A DNA stretch of 64,000 bases from Streptomyces sp. TSRI0107 (GTDB lineage: Bacteria > Actinomycetota > Actinomycetes > Streptomycetales > Streptomycetaceae). The stretch lies in NCBI RefSeq assembly GCF_001905845.1, contig NZ_LIVZ01000001.1, positions 310,001-374,000 of the forward strand, read 5' to 3'. Under the pieces are notes generated by a model. The model did no database searches and was not told where the DNA came from. It saw only the letters and a list, made by a program, of their open reading frames with translations. The stretch's first letter is position 1. Each line of letters opens with the position of its first letter. Of this stretch, positions 51,221 through 60,690 are shown piece by piece. Both the position numbers and the translations under genes were made by a program.

Positions 51221-53725
51221 GTGGCCGCCGTCACTGACCAGGACCACACGGATCACGCCGATCGTGCTCACCGTGCCGATCACGTAAGTCACTCGGCTCT
51301 TGCCGGTGCCCGCATCGGTATCGGCGCCTCCGAGCGTCAGACGGATCACGTCGAGCGGGCGGATGACAAGACCTCCGAGGTGGAGAACGACTTGCGTGAC
51401 GAGGGTGGTTCCGAGGGCACGGACAAGCCGTCTGGGGAGACGGAAACCGGTGCCGCCGGGGAGCGAGGGGAGGCCGCGGACTGCGAGAGCAGTGAGGAGG
51501 GGGAGAGGGGAAAGGGCACGGAGAGCTCGGAGAGCGTAGAGAGCGCAGGCAGCGCAGGGAGCGCGGAGAGCTCGGAGGGGGCCGGGGTCGCCGAGGAACC
51601 CGCGTCTTCCGCGCCTTCCGAGGCTGCCTCCGCTGCCCCCGGACCGGCCTCGGAGACCGGCACCGACGAGGAAGCGCGGCGTGCGATGGCGGGAGACGGT
51701 GACCACGCGCGCGTGCGGGGTGAGAAGCGGGGGCGCGCCAGGGCGCGTGCCAAGGCCGACACCAGTACGAAAGGCAAGGTGATTGCCGACGTAAGGGTGA
51801 ACGGCGAGACGAAAGTGACCCCTGACGCAGGTGTGAAGGCCGACACCGTGAAGGCCGACACCGGCGCGAAGGCCCGTGCCCCGAAGGCAGACACAGGCGT
51901 GATCGCCGACACCGTGAAGGCCGACCCGCGCGGGCAAGCGCGTGCGCAAGCCGACCCGCGCGGTCACACCGACCCGCGCGCCGAAGCCGACGACAGCTCC
52001 GCGCGCCGTACCGACGCCGAGCCCGCCTGGGACGACGGGCTGATCGCGCGGCGGGTCACCGAAGGGGCCGCCCCGGTCGAGCAGGCCGTCGTCGTGGAGA
52101 CGCGGAGCGGCAAGTCGCAGGGGGTGACGCCGCTGGCGTACGACGGGTCGCTGCGGTCGCGGCTGGACGCGCTGCGTGAGCTGGTGGGGCTGTCGCGGAC
52201 CCGGCTGGACAGCCGGACGCTCTCCGAGGCGGGCCGGGTGCTCGACGAGGCCGCCGCGCGGCGCCGCCTCTCCGGGCAGCACACGGTCGTCGCCATCGCC
52301 GGGGCCACCGGCAGCGGCAAGTCGCAGCTGTTCAACGCGCTCGCCGGAGTGACCATCTCGGAGACCGGCGTACGCCGTCCCACCACGGCCGCGCCCATCG
52401 CGTGCAGCTGGAGCGACGGCGCGGCGACCCTCATCGACCGGCTCGGCATCCCGCCCCGGCTGCGGCGGCGTCCCGCGCAGCACGCGGACGCCGAGGGGCA
52501 GCTGCGCGGCCTCGTCCTGGTGGATCTGCCGGACCTGGACTCGGCGGTCGTGCAGCACCGGGAGCAGGCGGACCGGGTACTGGCGCTGGTCGACGCGGTG
52601 ATCTGGGTCGTCGACCCGGAGAAGTACGCCGACGCCGTCCTGCACGAGCGCTATCTGCGCTCCATGGCCGGGCACGCCGAGGTCATGTTCGTCGTCCTGA
52701 ACCAGATCGACCGGCTGCCCGGCGAGGGGACCGAGCAGGTCCTCGACGACCTGCGGCGGTTGCTGGACGAGGACGGGGTCGCGCTCGGCGAGTACGAGGA
52801 GCCCGGCGCGACCGTGCTCGCGCTGTCCGCGCTGACCGGGGACGGCGTCGGGGAACTGCGCGAGGCGCTCGGTCAGTTCGTCGCCGAGCGGGGCGCGCCG
52901 GCCCGCCGGATCTCGGCCGACCTGGACGCCGCCGCGGGGCGGCTGCGGCCCTTGTACGCCACCGGCCGGCGCTGTGGGCTCAGCGAGCAGGCGCGGGACG
53001 AGTTCTCCGCGCGGCTCGCCGACGCGGTGGGCGCCACCGCGGCCGGGGAGGCGGCCGAGCGGGCATGGCTGCGCAACGCCAACCGGGCGTGCGGGACGCC
53101 CTGGCTGCGGCTGTGGCGGTGGTACCAGGGCCGGGGCGAACCGAACACGGGATCGGTGCTGCTGCGCGCCCAGGCGGACGAGGAGGCCACGGCCCGCCAG
53201 CGGGTCGAGCAGGCGGTGCGCACGGTGGCCGAACGCGCGGCGGCCGGACTGCCCGCGCCCTGGGCGCAGGCGGTGCGGGAGGCGGCGGTCCGGGGGGCGC
53301 AGGGGCTGCCCGAGGCGCTCGACCAGCTGGCGGCTCGGGCCGGGCTGCCGCCGGGGCGACCGCCTCGGCCCGGCTGGTGGCCGGTGGCCGTGCTGGCGCA
53401 GGCGTCCATGACGATCCTCCAGGTCCTCGGCGGACTGTGGCTGCTGGGGCAGATCATCGGGGTCATGTCACCGAATCTGGGGGTGCCGGTGCTGCTGATG
53501 CTGACCGGGATCGCCGGCGGCCCGGTGGTGGAGTGGAGCTGCCGGATGGCGGCACGCGGACCGGCCCGGCGGTACGGCATGGAGGCCGAACGAAGACTCC
53601 GTGAGGCGGCCGCCGGGTGCGGGCGGGCGCGGGTACTGGATCCGGTGGCCGCGGAATTGCTGCGGTACCGGGAGGTGCGCGAGCAGTACGGGCGGGTCGT
53701 GGGGGTGGGCGCCGGGGGGAGATGA
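51221..53725 (+). CDS. dynB: Dynamin-like membrane GTPase DynB
   Basis: 834 aa. The first 270 residues are disordered, with Ser/Glu-rich (ESSESVESAGSAGSAESSEG) and KADT-repeat stretches. The GTPase domain has P-loop GATGSGKSQ (about 359-367), GVRRPTTAAP, DLPDLDS and the G4 motif NQID. Two membrane helices follow near residues 719-768 (WPVAVLAQASMTILQVLGGL; LGVPVLLMLTGIAGGPVVEW), as described for DynB, which anchors DynA at sporulation septa. GTG 51221 lies 3 bp after dynA with GAAGGAGAGG upstream, so the pair is an operon. Confidence 0.88.
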   Translation: MAAVTDQDHTDHADRAHRADHVSHSALAGARIGIGASERQTDHVERADDKTSEVENDLRDEGGSEGTDKPSGETETGAAGERGEAADCESSEEGERGKGTESSESVESAGSAGSAESSEGAGVAEEPASSAPSEAASAAPGPASETGTDEEARRAMAGDGDHARVRGEKRGRARARAKADTSTKGKVIADVRVNGETKVTPDAGVKADTVKADTGAKARAPKADTGVIADTVKADPRGQARAQADPRGHTDPRAEADDSSARRTDAEPAWDDGLIARRVTEGAAPVEQAVVVETRSGKSQGVTPLAYDGSLRSRLDALRELVGLSRTRLDSRTLSEAGRVLDEAAARRRLSGQHTVVAIAGATGSGKSQLFNALAGVTISETGVRRPTTAAPIACSWSDGAATLIDRLGIPPRLRRRPAQHADAEGQLRGLVLVDLPDLDSAVVQHREQADRVLALVDAVIWVVDPEKYADAVLHERYLRSMAGHAEVMFVVLNQIDRLPGEGTEQVLDDLRRLLDEDGVALGEYEEPGATVLALSALTGDGVGELREALGQFVAERGAPARRISADLDAAAGRLRPLYATGRRCGLSEQARDEFSARLADAVGATAAGEAAERAWLRNANRACGTPWLRLWRWYQGRGEPNTGSVLLRAQADEEATARQRVEQAVRTVAERAAAGLPAPWAQAVREAAVRGAQGLPEALDQLAARAGLPPGRPPRPGWWPVAVLAQASMTILQVLGGLWLLGQIIGVMSPNLGVPVLLMLTGIAGGPVVEWSCRMAARGPARRYGMEAERRLREAAAGCGRARVLDPVAAELLRYREVREQYGRVVGVGAGGR

Positions 53726-53944
53726 CGCTGAGACGACGCTTCCGGCGACACCCGTCGGTGCCGCGGGCGGGACGACCCCGTCACCCGTTCGGGTGGCGGG
53801 GTTTTCCACAGGTCGGGGGCGGTCCACAGGGCTCGGCGGGCTTCGCGGGACCGAGGCAGTCTGGCGGTGCGGCGATCGCGACGGACGCGGTCGCCGGACC
53901 AGACGCTGCCGTACGGGAGGGCCCGTACGAGGGAGGGGCTGACG

Positions 53945-54427
53945 ATGAACGAGACGATCATCTGCGCGGTCGGCAACGTGGCGACGCCGCCGGCCTACCG
54001 GGAGCTGCCCACGGGGCCGTCCGTGCGGTTCCGGCTGGCGGTGACCGCGCGCTACCTGGACCGGGAGAAGAACACCTGGACCGACGGGCACACCAACTTC
54101 TTCACGGTGTGGGCCAACCGCCAGCTCGCCGTGAACGCGGGCGCCTCGCTGAACCTCGGTGACCCCGTCGTCGTCCAGGGCCGGCTGAAGGTGCGCACGG
54201 ATGTGCGCGAGGGGCAGAGCCGGACCTCGGCGGACATCGACGCCATGGCGATCGGGCACGACCTGTCGCGCGGCACCGCGGCCTTCCGGCGGTCGGGCCG
54301 GGCCGAGGGCACCCCACCGCTGCCGGCACCGCGCCCCGAGCCCAACTGGGAGACCGTTCCGGCCGATTCGGCGTCGGCTGAGTCCGCGGACGAGCAACCA
54401 CTCGCGAAGGCAGCCGCCGTGACGTGA
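53945..54427 (+). CDS. ssbB: Single-stranded DNA-binding protein SsbB
   Basis: 160-aa SSB paralogue: OB-fold segments MNETIICAVGNVATPPAYRE, SVRFRLAVTARYLDREKNTW, TNFFTVWANRQLAVNAGASL, LGDPVVVQGRLKVRTD. The C-terminus (LAKAAAVT) lacks the acidic DDDIPF-type tip of housekeeping SSB, as in SsbB of S. coelicolor, which acts in chromosome segregation during sporulation. ATG 53945 is preceded by GAGGG. Its place after dynAB groups septation and nucleoid genes. Confidence 0.93.
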   Translation: MNETIICAVGNVATPPAYRELPTGPSVRFRLAVTARYLDREKNTWTDGHTNFFTVWANRQLAVNAGASLNLGDPVVVQGRLKVRTDVREGQSRTSADIDAMAIGHDLSRGTAAFRRSGRAEGTPPLPAPRPEPNWETVPADSASAESADEQPLAKAAAVT

Positions 54428-54690
54428 CGTCAGGTCGTGTACCGGACTGGCTGACCGAAGTGCGGCTTATCGGCGAGTGCGTGCCGAACGACCCGGTGGA
54501 TTTGCCGGTAAGCCCTGCTCAAGCCCGCCCCGGCGATAACGATTCCGAGTCGGATCATGCCTCGGAAGGGATCACCGGGAAAGGCGGTGCGTCCGCGTCC
54601 CTAGGATGCCGGACATGGTTCTAGGGGTTTGACGACTCTGCTGGCGGGACCTCCCCCCACGTCAACGGGTCCTGCTCGAAGGGGAATTCT

Positions 54691-56106
54691 GTGTTTTCTT
54701 CGTTCTCCGCACGGTCCGCGTGCGGGCGAGGCGCGGCCGGGATCGCCGCCGTGACCCTGGTGTCCGGGCTCGCCCTGGCCGCCGTGACGGCCGGCGCCGG
54801 AGCCGCCGCGGCCGACGGCGGGGCGGGGCAGGCCCAGGGCGGGGCGACCGCCACCATCGGCGGCCTGAAGACGTACGGCGCCGCCGTGGTGCACACCGAC
54901 GCCGGGGACCAGGAACTGTCGGCGGGCCTGTTCGAGATGTCCGTCGACGGCGGCGGCACCCTTCAGACCTACTGCGTCGACATCCACAACCCCACGCAGC
55001 GGGACGCCAAGTACCACGAGACCCCCTGGGGCGGCACGTCGCTGGGCGCCAACGAGGACGCCGGCCGCGTCCGCTGGATCCTGCAGAACTCCTACCCCCA
55101 GGTCAACGACCTCGCGGCGCTCGCGCGAAAGGCGGGCGTCCAGGGCGGCCTCACGGAACAGGACGCGGCGGCCGGCACCCAGGTGGCGATCTGGCGCTAC
55201 TCGGACGGCGTGGACGTCGAGGCCGTCGACCCGCAGGCCGAGAAGCTGGCGGACTACCTGGAGGGCAACGCACGCGACGTCGCCGAGCCCGAGGCGTCCC
55301 TGACCCTGGACCCGCCCGCGCTCTCCGGCCTGCCCGGCGGGCTGCTCGGCCCGGTCACGGTGCGCACCACCGCGGACAGCGTCACCGTGACCCCGCCGGC
55401 CGACGCCACCACCACCGGCGTGCGGATCGTCGGCGCGGACGGTGAGGACGTCACCACCGCGAAGGACGGCAGCCGGCTGTTCTTCGAGGTGCCCGACGAC
55501 GCGGTGGACGGTACGGCCGAGCTGGTCGTGCAGGCCTCCACCACCGTGCCGGTCGGGCGGGCCTTCGCCTCCGACAGCCGCAGCCAGACCCAGATCCTGG
55601 CGGGCTCCAGCGAGTCCACCGTCTCGGCGACGGCGAGCGCGACCTGGGCGGAGACGGGCGCCATACCGGCCCTGTCCGCGGCGGAGAACTGCGCCGAGGG
55701 CGGCGTCGACATCACCGCCGCCAACGCGGGCGACGCGCCCTTCACCTTCGAGCTGATGGGCATCGAGCACACCATCGCGGCCGGAGAGACCCGGACGGTG
55801 ACGGTCCCGCTCCAGGAGGACCAGGCGTACGACTTCACGATCACCGGGCCCGGCGGTCACCAGGAGCGCTTCACCGGAGTCCTCGACTGCCGCACCCAGG
55901 CCGGTGAGGCCGACGAGGCCGGCACCACCACGCAGACCCTCGGCGAGCCGAGCCCCGCCACCGTCCCCGCACCCACCGAGGACGTGAACCTCGCCGCCAC
56001 CGGCAGCTCCGGTGCCACGCCCCTGATCGGCGGCGTGGCCATCGGTCTCGTCGTGGTCGGCGGCGCGGCCCTGCTGCTGGTCCGCAAGAAGAAGGCCAAG
56101 GACTGA
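54691..56106 (+). CDS. Thioester-domain surface protein with LAATG sorting signal
   Basis: 471 aa. Signal peptide in the first 42 residues; then a class II thioester domain with Cys95 (LQTYCVDIHNP) and Gln164 (GTQVAIWRY), the residues that form an internal Cys-Gln thioester in Gram-positive adhesins such as Cpa. Ig/CnaB-like stalk sequence follows (GSRLFFEVPDDAVDGTAELV, ENCAEGGVDITAANAGDAPF). The end has LAATG, a helix (LIGGVAIGLVVVGGAALLLV) and RKKKAKD, a class E sortase signal. GTG 54691 follows AAGGGGA. It likely binds covalently to surface amines. Confidence 0.92.
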   Translation: MFSSFSARSACGRGAAGIAAVTLVSGLALAAVTAGAGAAAADGGAGQAQGGATATIGGLKTYGAAVVHTDAGDQELSAGLFEMSVDGGGTLQTYCVDIHNPTQRDAKYHETPWGGTSLGANEDAGRVRWILQNSYPQVNDLAALARKAGVQGGLTEQDAAAGTQVAIWRYSDGVDVEAVDPQAEKLADYLEGNARDVAEPEASLTLDPPALSGLPGGLLGPVTVRTTADSVTVTPPADATTTGVRIVGADGEDVTTAKDGSRLFFEVPDDAVDGTAELVVQASTTVPVGRAFASDSRSQTQILAGSSESTVSATASATWAETGAIPALSAAENCAEGGVDITAANAGDAPFTFELMGIEHTIAAGETRTVTVPLQEDQAYDFTITGPGGHQERFTGVLDCRTQAGEADEAGTTTQTLGEPSPATVPAPTEDVNLAATGSSGATPLIGGVAIGLVVVGGAALLLVRKKKAKD

Positions 56107-56152
56107 TCACGGGTCCCGCGCCTCGCTCCTTGACATCTCGACAGTGGATTCC

Positions 56153-56177
56153 CCGGCGTCGGATTCCCGGACGCCGG
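56153..56177 (+). terminator. Terminator after the thioester protein gene
   Basis: CCGGCGTC-N9-GACGCCGG perfect 8-bp hairpin followed by ATTCCTT. Confidence 0.78.
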
Positions 56178-56183
56178 ATTCCT

Positions 56184-56196
56184 TGACACTGAGTGA
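56184..56196. promoter_or_regulatory. Candidate BldD-binding site upstream of ettA
   Basis: TGACACTGAGTGA agrees at every defined position with the published BldD consensus TNACNC(A/T)GNGTNA. It lies 124 bp upstream of the ettA start and overlaps a TTGACA -35-like hexamer (56183-56188). BldD, with cyclic di-GMP, represses developmental genes during vegetative growth. Confidence 0.6.
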
Positions 56197-56319
56197 CACC
56201 GCGCTCACCCGCCGCCATGAGGTGTACGCCGCGCTCGGACGGGTTTCCGCCCGGGGGTGGCGGTGCGGCAAGATGGGGTGTATCTGCCCCCCTGCCTTCA
56301 AGCTGCCGGACGGTTTCTC

Positions 56320-57984
<1,665 letters not shown>

Positions 57985-57986
57985 TC

Positions 57987-58397
57987 TTGCGGCACATCTA
58001 CCGCTGCCCGCTGCGCTGGGCGGACATGGACGCGTACGGCCACGTCAACAACGTGGTGTTCCTCCGCTACCTGGAAGAAGCACGTATCGACTTCCTGTTC
58101 CGCCCGGACAAGGATTTCAAGCAGGGGTCCGTGGTGGCACGCCATGAGATCGACTACAAGCGGCAGCTCGTCCACCGGCACGAGCCGGTGGACATCGAGC
58201 TGTGGGTCACCGAGATCAGGGCGGCGTCCTTCACCCTCACCTACGAGGTGAAGGACGGCGACCAGATCTACGTCCGCGCGTCGACGGTGATCGTGCCGTT
58301 CGACTTCGAACATCAGCGGCCGCGCCGGATCACCGCGGAGGAGCGGGAGTTCCTCGAGGAGTACCTGGAGGCCGAGGAGGAGGCCGTCGCCGCATGA
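57987..58397 (+). CDS. Acyl-CoA thioesterase (4HBT hotdog family)
   Basis: 136-aa single hotdog domain: LRWADMDAYGHVNNVVFLRY contains the catalytic Asp and the HVNN signature; RASTVIVPFDFEHQRPRRIT closes the fold. Hydrolyses an acyl-CoA of unknown chain. The TTG at 57987, 3 bp after the ettA stop, is the only start fitting the domain, and the stop overlaps the next gene (ATGA). Expressed with ettA. Confidence 0.88.
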   Translation: MRHIYRCPLRWADMDAYGHVNNVVFLRYLEEARIDFLFRPDKDFKQGSVVARHEIDYKRQLVHRHEPVDIELWVTEIRAASFTLTYEVKDGDQIYVRASTVIVPFDFEHQRPRRITAEEREFLEEYLEAEEEAVAA

Positions 58398-59071
58398 CGG
58401 TGCTCCATCTCGCCGACGAGGGGGAGGCGGCGGATCTCGCCGCCTTCCTCTCCAGGCTGCTCCACTACGACCGTGGAGCCGCGGTGCGCCTCCAGGCGGC
58501 GGGCACCGCGCTCGCCGTCTTCGGACGGCCACCGTCCTTCGAGGTCCTCGCGATCCGTGCGGTGCGGCTCGCCAAGCCGTACGAGAACGGGCTCGACGTG
58601 ACGCTGGACGTCACCGTGTCCGCCGGTGAGCTCCTGGAGGCCGTGGACGAGAAGGCGGCCACGGCCGCCGTGCCCAGCGCGGTGACCGGGCCGCCGTGGG
58701 CGGGTGTGCTGCCGCCGCGCGGCGGCTGGCAGGCGGAGCCCGGACTGCCGGCGACGGACGCGCTGCGCGCGATGGTCGCCGCCGGGGTCGGCGAGTTCCG
58801 GTCCCGCACGGGGGAACTCGCGCCCGAGGCGCGTACCCGGGCCGAGCTGGACCGGATCGGCCGGGAGATCTGGTCCCGGACCGTCGGCGCGACCAGGCTG
58901 CCGGTGCGGGCCGTGCACGCGGCCCAGTCGCTGGGCTTCCTGCGGCCGGTTCCCGGCGCCGAGGAGCCTGCGCTGCTCTCGTCCGGGGCGTGGCTGCGGC
59001 TGCGGACGCCGTACGGCTCGATCGCCGTACGCCGCGCGGGGCTCGGGACACTCGGCGTCAGCGTGCGCTGA
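58394..59071 (+). CDS. Conserved protein of unknown function
   Basis: 225 aa. N-terminal LADEGEAADLAAFLSRLLHY, a middle part with LAIRAVRLAKPYENGLDVTL and LEAVDEKAATAAVPSAVTGP, and a C-terminal LPVRAVHAAQSLGFL / WLRLRTPYGSIAVRR. No membrane segment or known motif. The ATGA overlap with the thioesterase makes it the last gene of the ettA operon. Not recognised. Confidence 0.8.
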   Translation: MTVLHLADEGEAADLAAFLSRLLHYDRGAAVRLQAAGTALAVFGRPPSFEVLAIRAVRLAKPYENGLDVTLDVTVSAGELLEAVDEKAATAAVPSAVTGPPWAGVLPPRGGWQAEPGLPATDALRAMVAAGVGEFRSRTGELAPEARTRAELDRIGREIWSRTVGATRLPVRAVHAAQSLGFLRPVPGAEEPALLSSGAWLRLRTPYGSIAVRRAGLGTLGVSVR

Positions 59072-59116
59072 GGGCGGCGGCCCCGGGACGCCCCGGCCAC
59101 CGCCCCATTGGCTCAG

Positions 59117-59186
59117 TCGGCCGTGCGCAGCTGGCCGTGCTCAGACGGCCGTGCTCAGCTGGCCGTGCTCAACCGGCCGTGTTCAC
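59117..59186. repeat. Five 14-bp tandem repeats at the 3' end of the globin gene
   Basis: Units beginning at 59117, 59131, 59145, 59159 and 59173 share the core GGCCGTGCTCA with one to three differences each. The last unit and part of the fourth encode the final residues and stop codon of the leftward globin gene. 14 bp is not a multiple of three, so copy changes would alter its C-terminus. Confidence 0.9.
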
Positions 59187-59582
59187 CATCGACGCCGCCG
59201 CGTACGTCAGGTAGTTCCACAGCGTGTGCTCGTGCTCCTCGGACAGGCCCAGCTCGTCCACGGCGACCCGCATGTGCTTCAGCCAGGCGTCGTGCGCCGC
59301 GCGGTCCACGGTGAAGGGGGCGTGCCGCATCCGCAGCCGGGGGTGGCCGCGGTTCTCGCTGTACGTCGTGGGACCGCCCCAGTACTGGATCAGGAAGAGC
59401 GCCAGACGCTCCTCCGCGGGGCCAAGGTCCTCCTCGGGATACATCGGCCGCAGGATCGGGTCCTCGGCCACTCCCTCGTAGAAACGGTGGACCAGCCGGC
59501 GGAAGGTCTCCTCCCCGCCGACCTGCTCGTAGAAGGTCTGCTCCTGAAGCGTGCCACGCCGAATCTCATTCACGTCCCCCAT
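59169..59582 (-). CDS. Truncated haemoglobin, group II (GlbO-like)
   Basis: 137-aa 2-on-2 globin: TFYEQVGGEETFRRLVHRFY (helix B with Phe/Tyr), the proximal-His segment HPRLRMRHAPF and AWLKHMRVAVDELGL followed by LWNYLTYAAASM, all typical of group II. Binds O2/NO and is linked to oxidative or nitrosative protection. ATG 59582 (MGDVNEIRRG) is used; a GTG four codons later is an alternative. Ends within a tandem repeat. Confidence 0.93.
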   Translation of the reverse strand: MGDVNEIRRGTLQEQTFYEQVGGEETFRRLVHRFYEGVAEDPILRPMYPEEDLGPAEERLALFLIQYWGGPTTYSENRGHPRLRMRHAPFTVDRAAHDAWLKHMRVAVDELGLSEEHEHTLWNYLTYAAASMVNTAG

Positions 59583-59684
59583 GGTCTCAGACCGGACGAC
59601 CGAGGACTCGAGGCTTAGGACCTCCCCTCGCCTCGCGGACCTGCGATGCTCGCCTCGCGCTGTGATCCGCAGCACAGTGGACCC

Positions 59685-60671
59685 ATGGGTGCGCACACTC
59701 GGGACACGGACTGGGACGAACTCGCCGCCGCCGCGCGGGCCGCGCTGGTGCGGGAGATCGAGGCGAGCGGTGCCTGGGCCGAGGACCCGGTGTGGCGGGA
59801 GGCGTTCGCTCAGGTGCCACGGCATCTGTTCGTGCCGTACTACTACGTCGCCGGGGAGCGCGGCTTCGAGCGGCGCTGGGGTGAGCATCCGGATCCGGAG
59901 GCGCGGGAGCAGTGGCTGCGCGGCGCGTACGTCGACACACCGCTGGCGATCCGGCTGCGCGACGGGGAGCTGCTGTCGTCCAGCAGCCAGCCCTCCCTCA
60001 TGGCCCTGATGCTGGCCGCGCTGCGGGTCGAGGACGGCGACCGGGTCCTGGAGATCGGCGCCGGCAGCGGCTACAACGCGGCACTGCTCGCGCACCGGCT
60101 CGGCGACGACGACCTCGTCACCACCGTCGACCTGGACCCTGAGATCAGCGAGTCCGCCCGACGGCATCTGGACGCCGCCGGGCACCACCCGGTCGTCGTC
60201 ACCGGTGACGGGGCCCGCGGGGTGCCGGAGCGGGCGCCCTTCGACCGGATCATCGCCACCTGCGCGCTGCCGTCGATCCCGCGCACCTGGCTCGCCCAGT
60301 GCCGCCCCGGAGGCCTGATCCTGACCCCGCTCGCCACCGGGCTGGTCCTGCTGACGGTCCGGGACGCCGGGCAGGCCGAGGGCCCCTTCCTGCAGACGCC
60401 CGCCTTCTTCGTGCCACTGCGCGGCGGCGGCCGGGGCGGGGCCGAGCCGGCGGGGCTGGGCGCGGTGCCGCGCCGGGGCCGCGACGACGACCTGTTCCGG
60501 TTCCTGTACGTCCTCACGCGCGGCAGCCTCGATCCGCAGGAGGCGTACGCGCTGTGGGAGCGCGAGGGCCGGCCGGGCCGTGAGCGCTACGGCGTCACCG
60601 TCACCGGCGACGGGCAGTGGGCCTGGCTGGACGACCCGGAGGGGCCGTACGCCTGGCCCCTCCAGCTATGA
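59685..60671 (+). CDS. PCMT-like methyltransferase
   Basis: 328 aa. N-terminal helical part (WREAFAQVPRHLFVPYYYVA) and SAM-binding core with motif I VLEIGAGSGYNAALLAHRLG, then VTTVDLDPEISESARRHLDA and GDGARGVPERAPFDRIIATC, as in protein-L-isoaspartate O-methyltransferases; the Streptomyces form carries a C-terminal extension (YALWEREGRPGRERYGVTVT) also seen in methyltransferases acting on peptides or in maturation. Repair or modification of proteins is inferred. ATG 59685. Confidence 0.88.
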   Translation: MGAHTRDTDWDELAAAARAALVREIEASGAWAEDPVWREAFAQVPRHLFVPYYYVAGERGFERRWGEHPDPEAREQWLRGAYVDTPLAIRLRDGELLSSSSQPSLMALMLAALRVEDGDRVLEIGAGSGYNAALLAHRLGDDDLVTTVDLDPEISESARRHLDAAGHHPVVVTGDGARGVPERAPFDRIIATCALPSIPRTWLAQCRPGGLILTPLATGLVLLTVRDAGQAEGPFLQTPAFFVPLRGGGRGGAEPAGLGAVPRRGRDDDLFRFLYVLTRGSLDPQEAYALWEREGRPGRERYGVTVTGDGQWAWLDDPEGPYAWPLQL

Positions 60672-60690
60672 ACCGCCGTTTCGGCTCTCG

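Noticed and set aside
54424..54624. 66-codon frame overlapping the ssbB stop
   Set aside because: Third-base GC falls off along the frame and no domain is visible; more likely the leader of the thioester protein gene.
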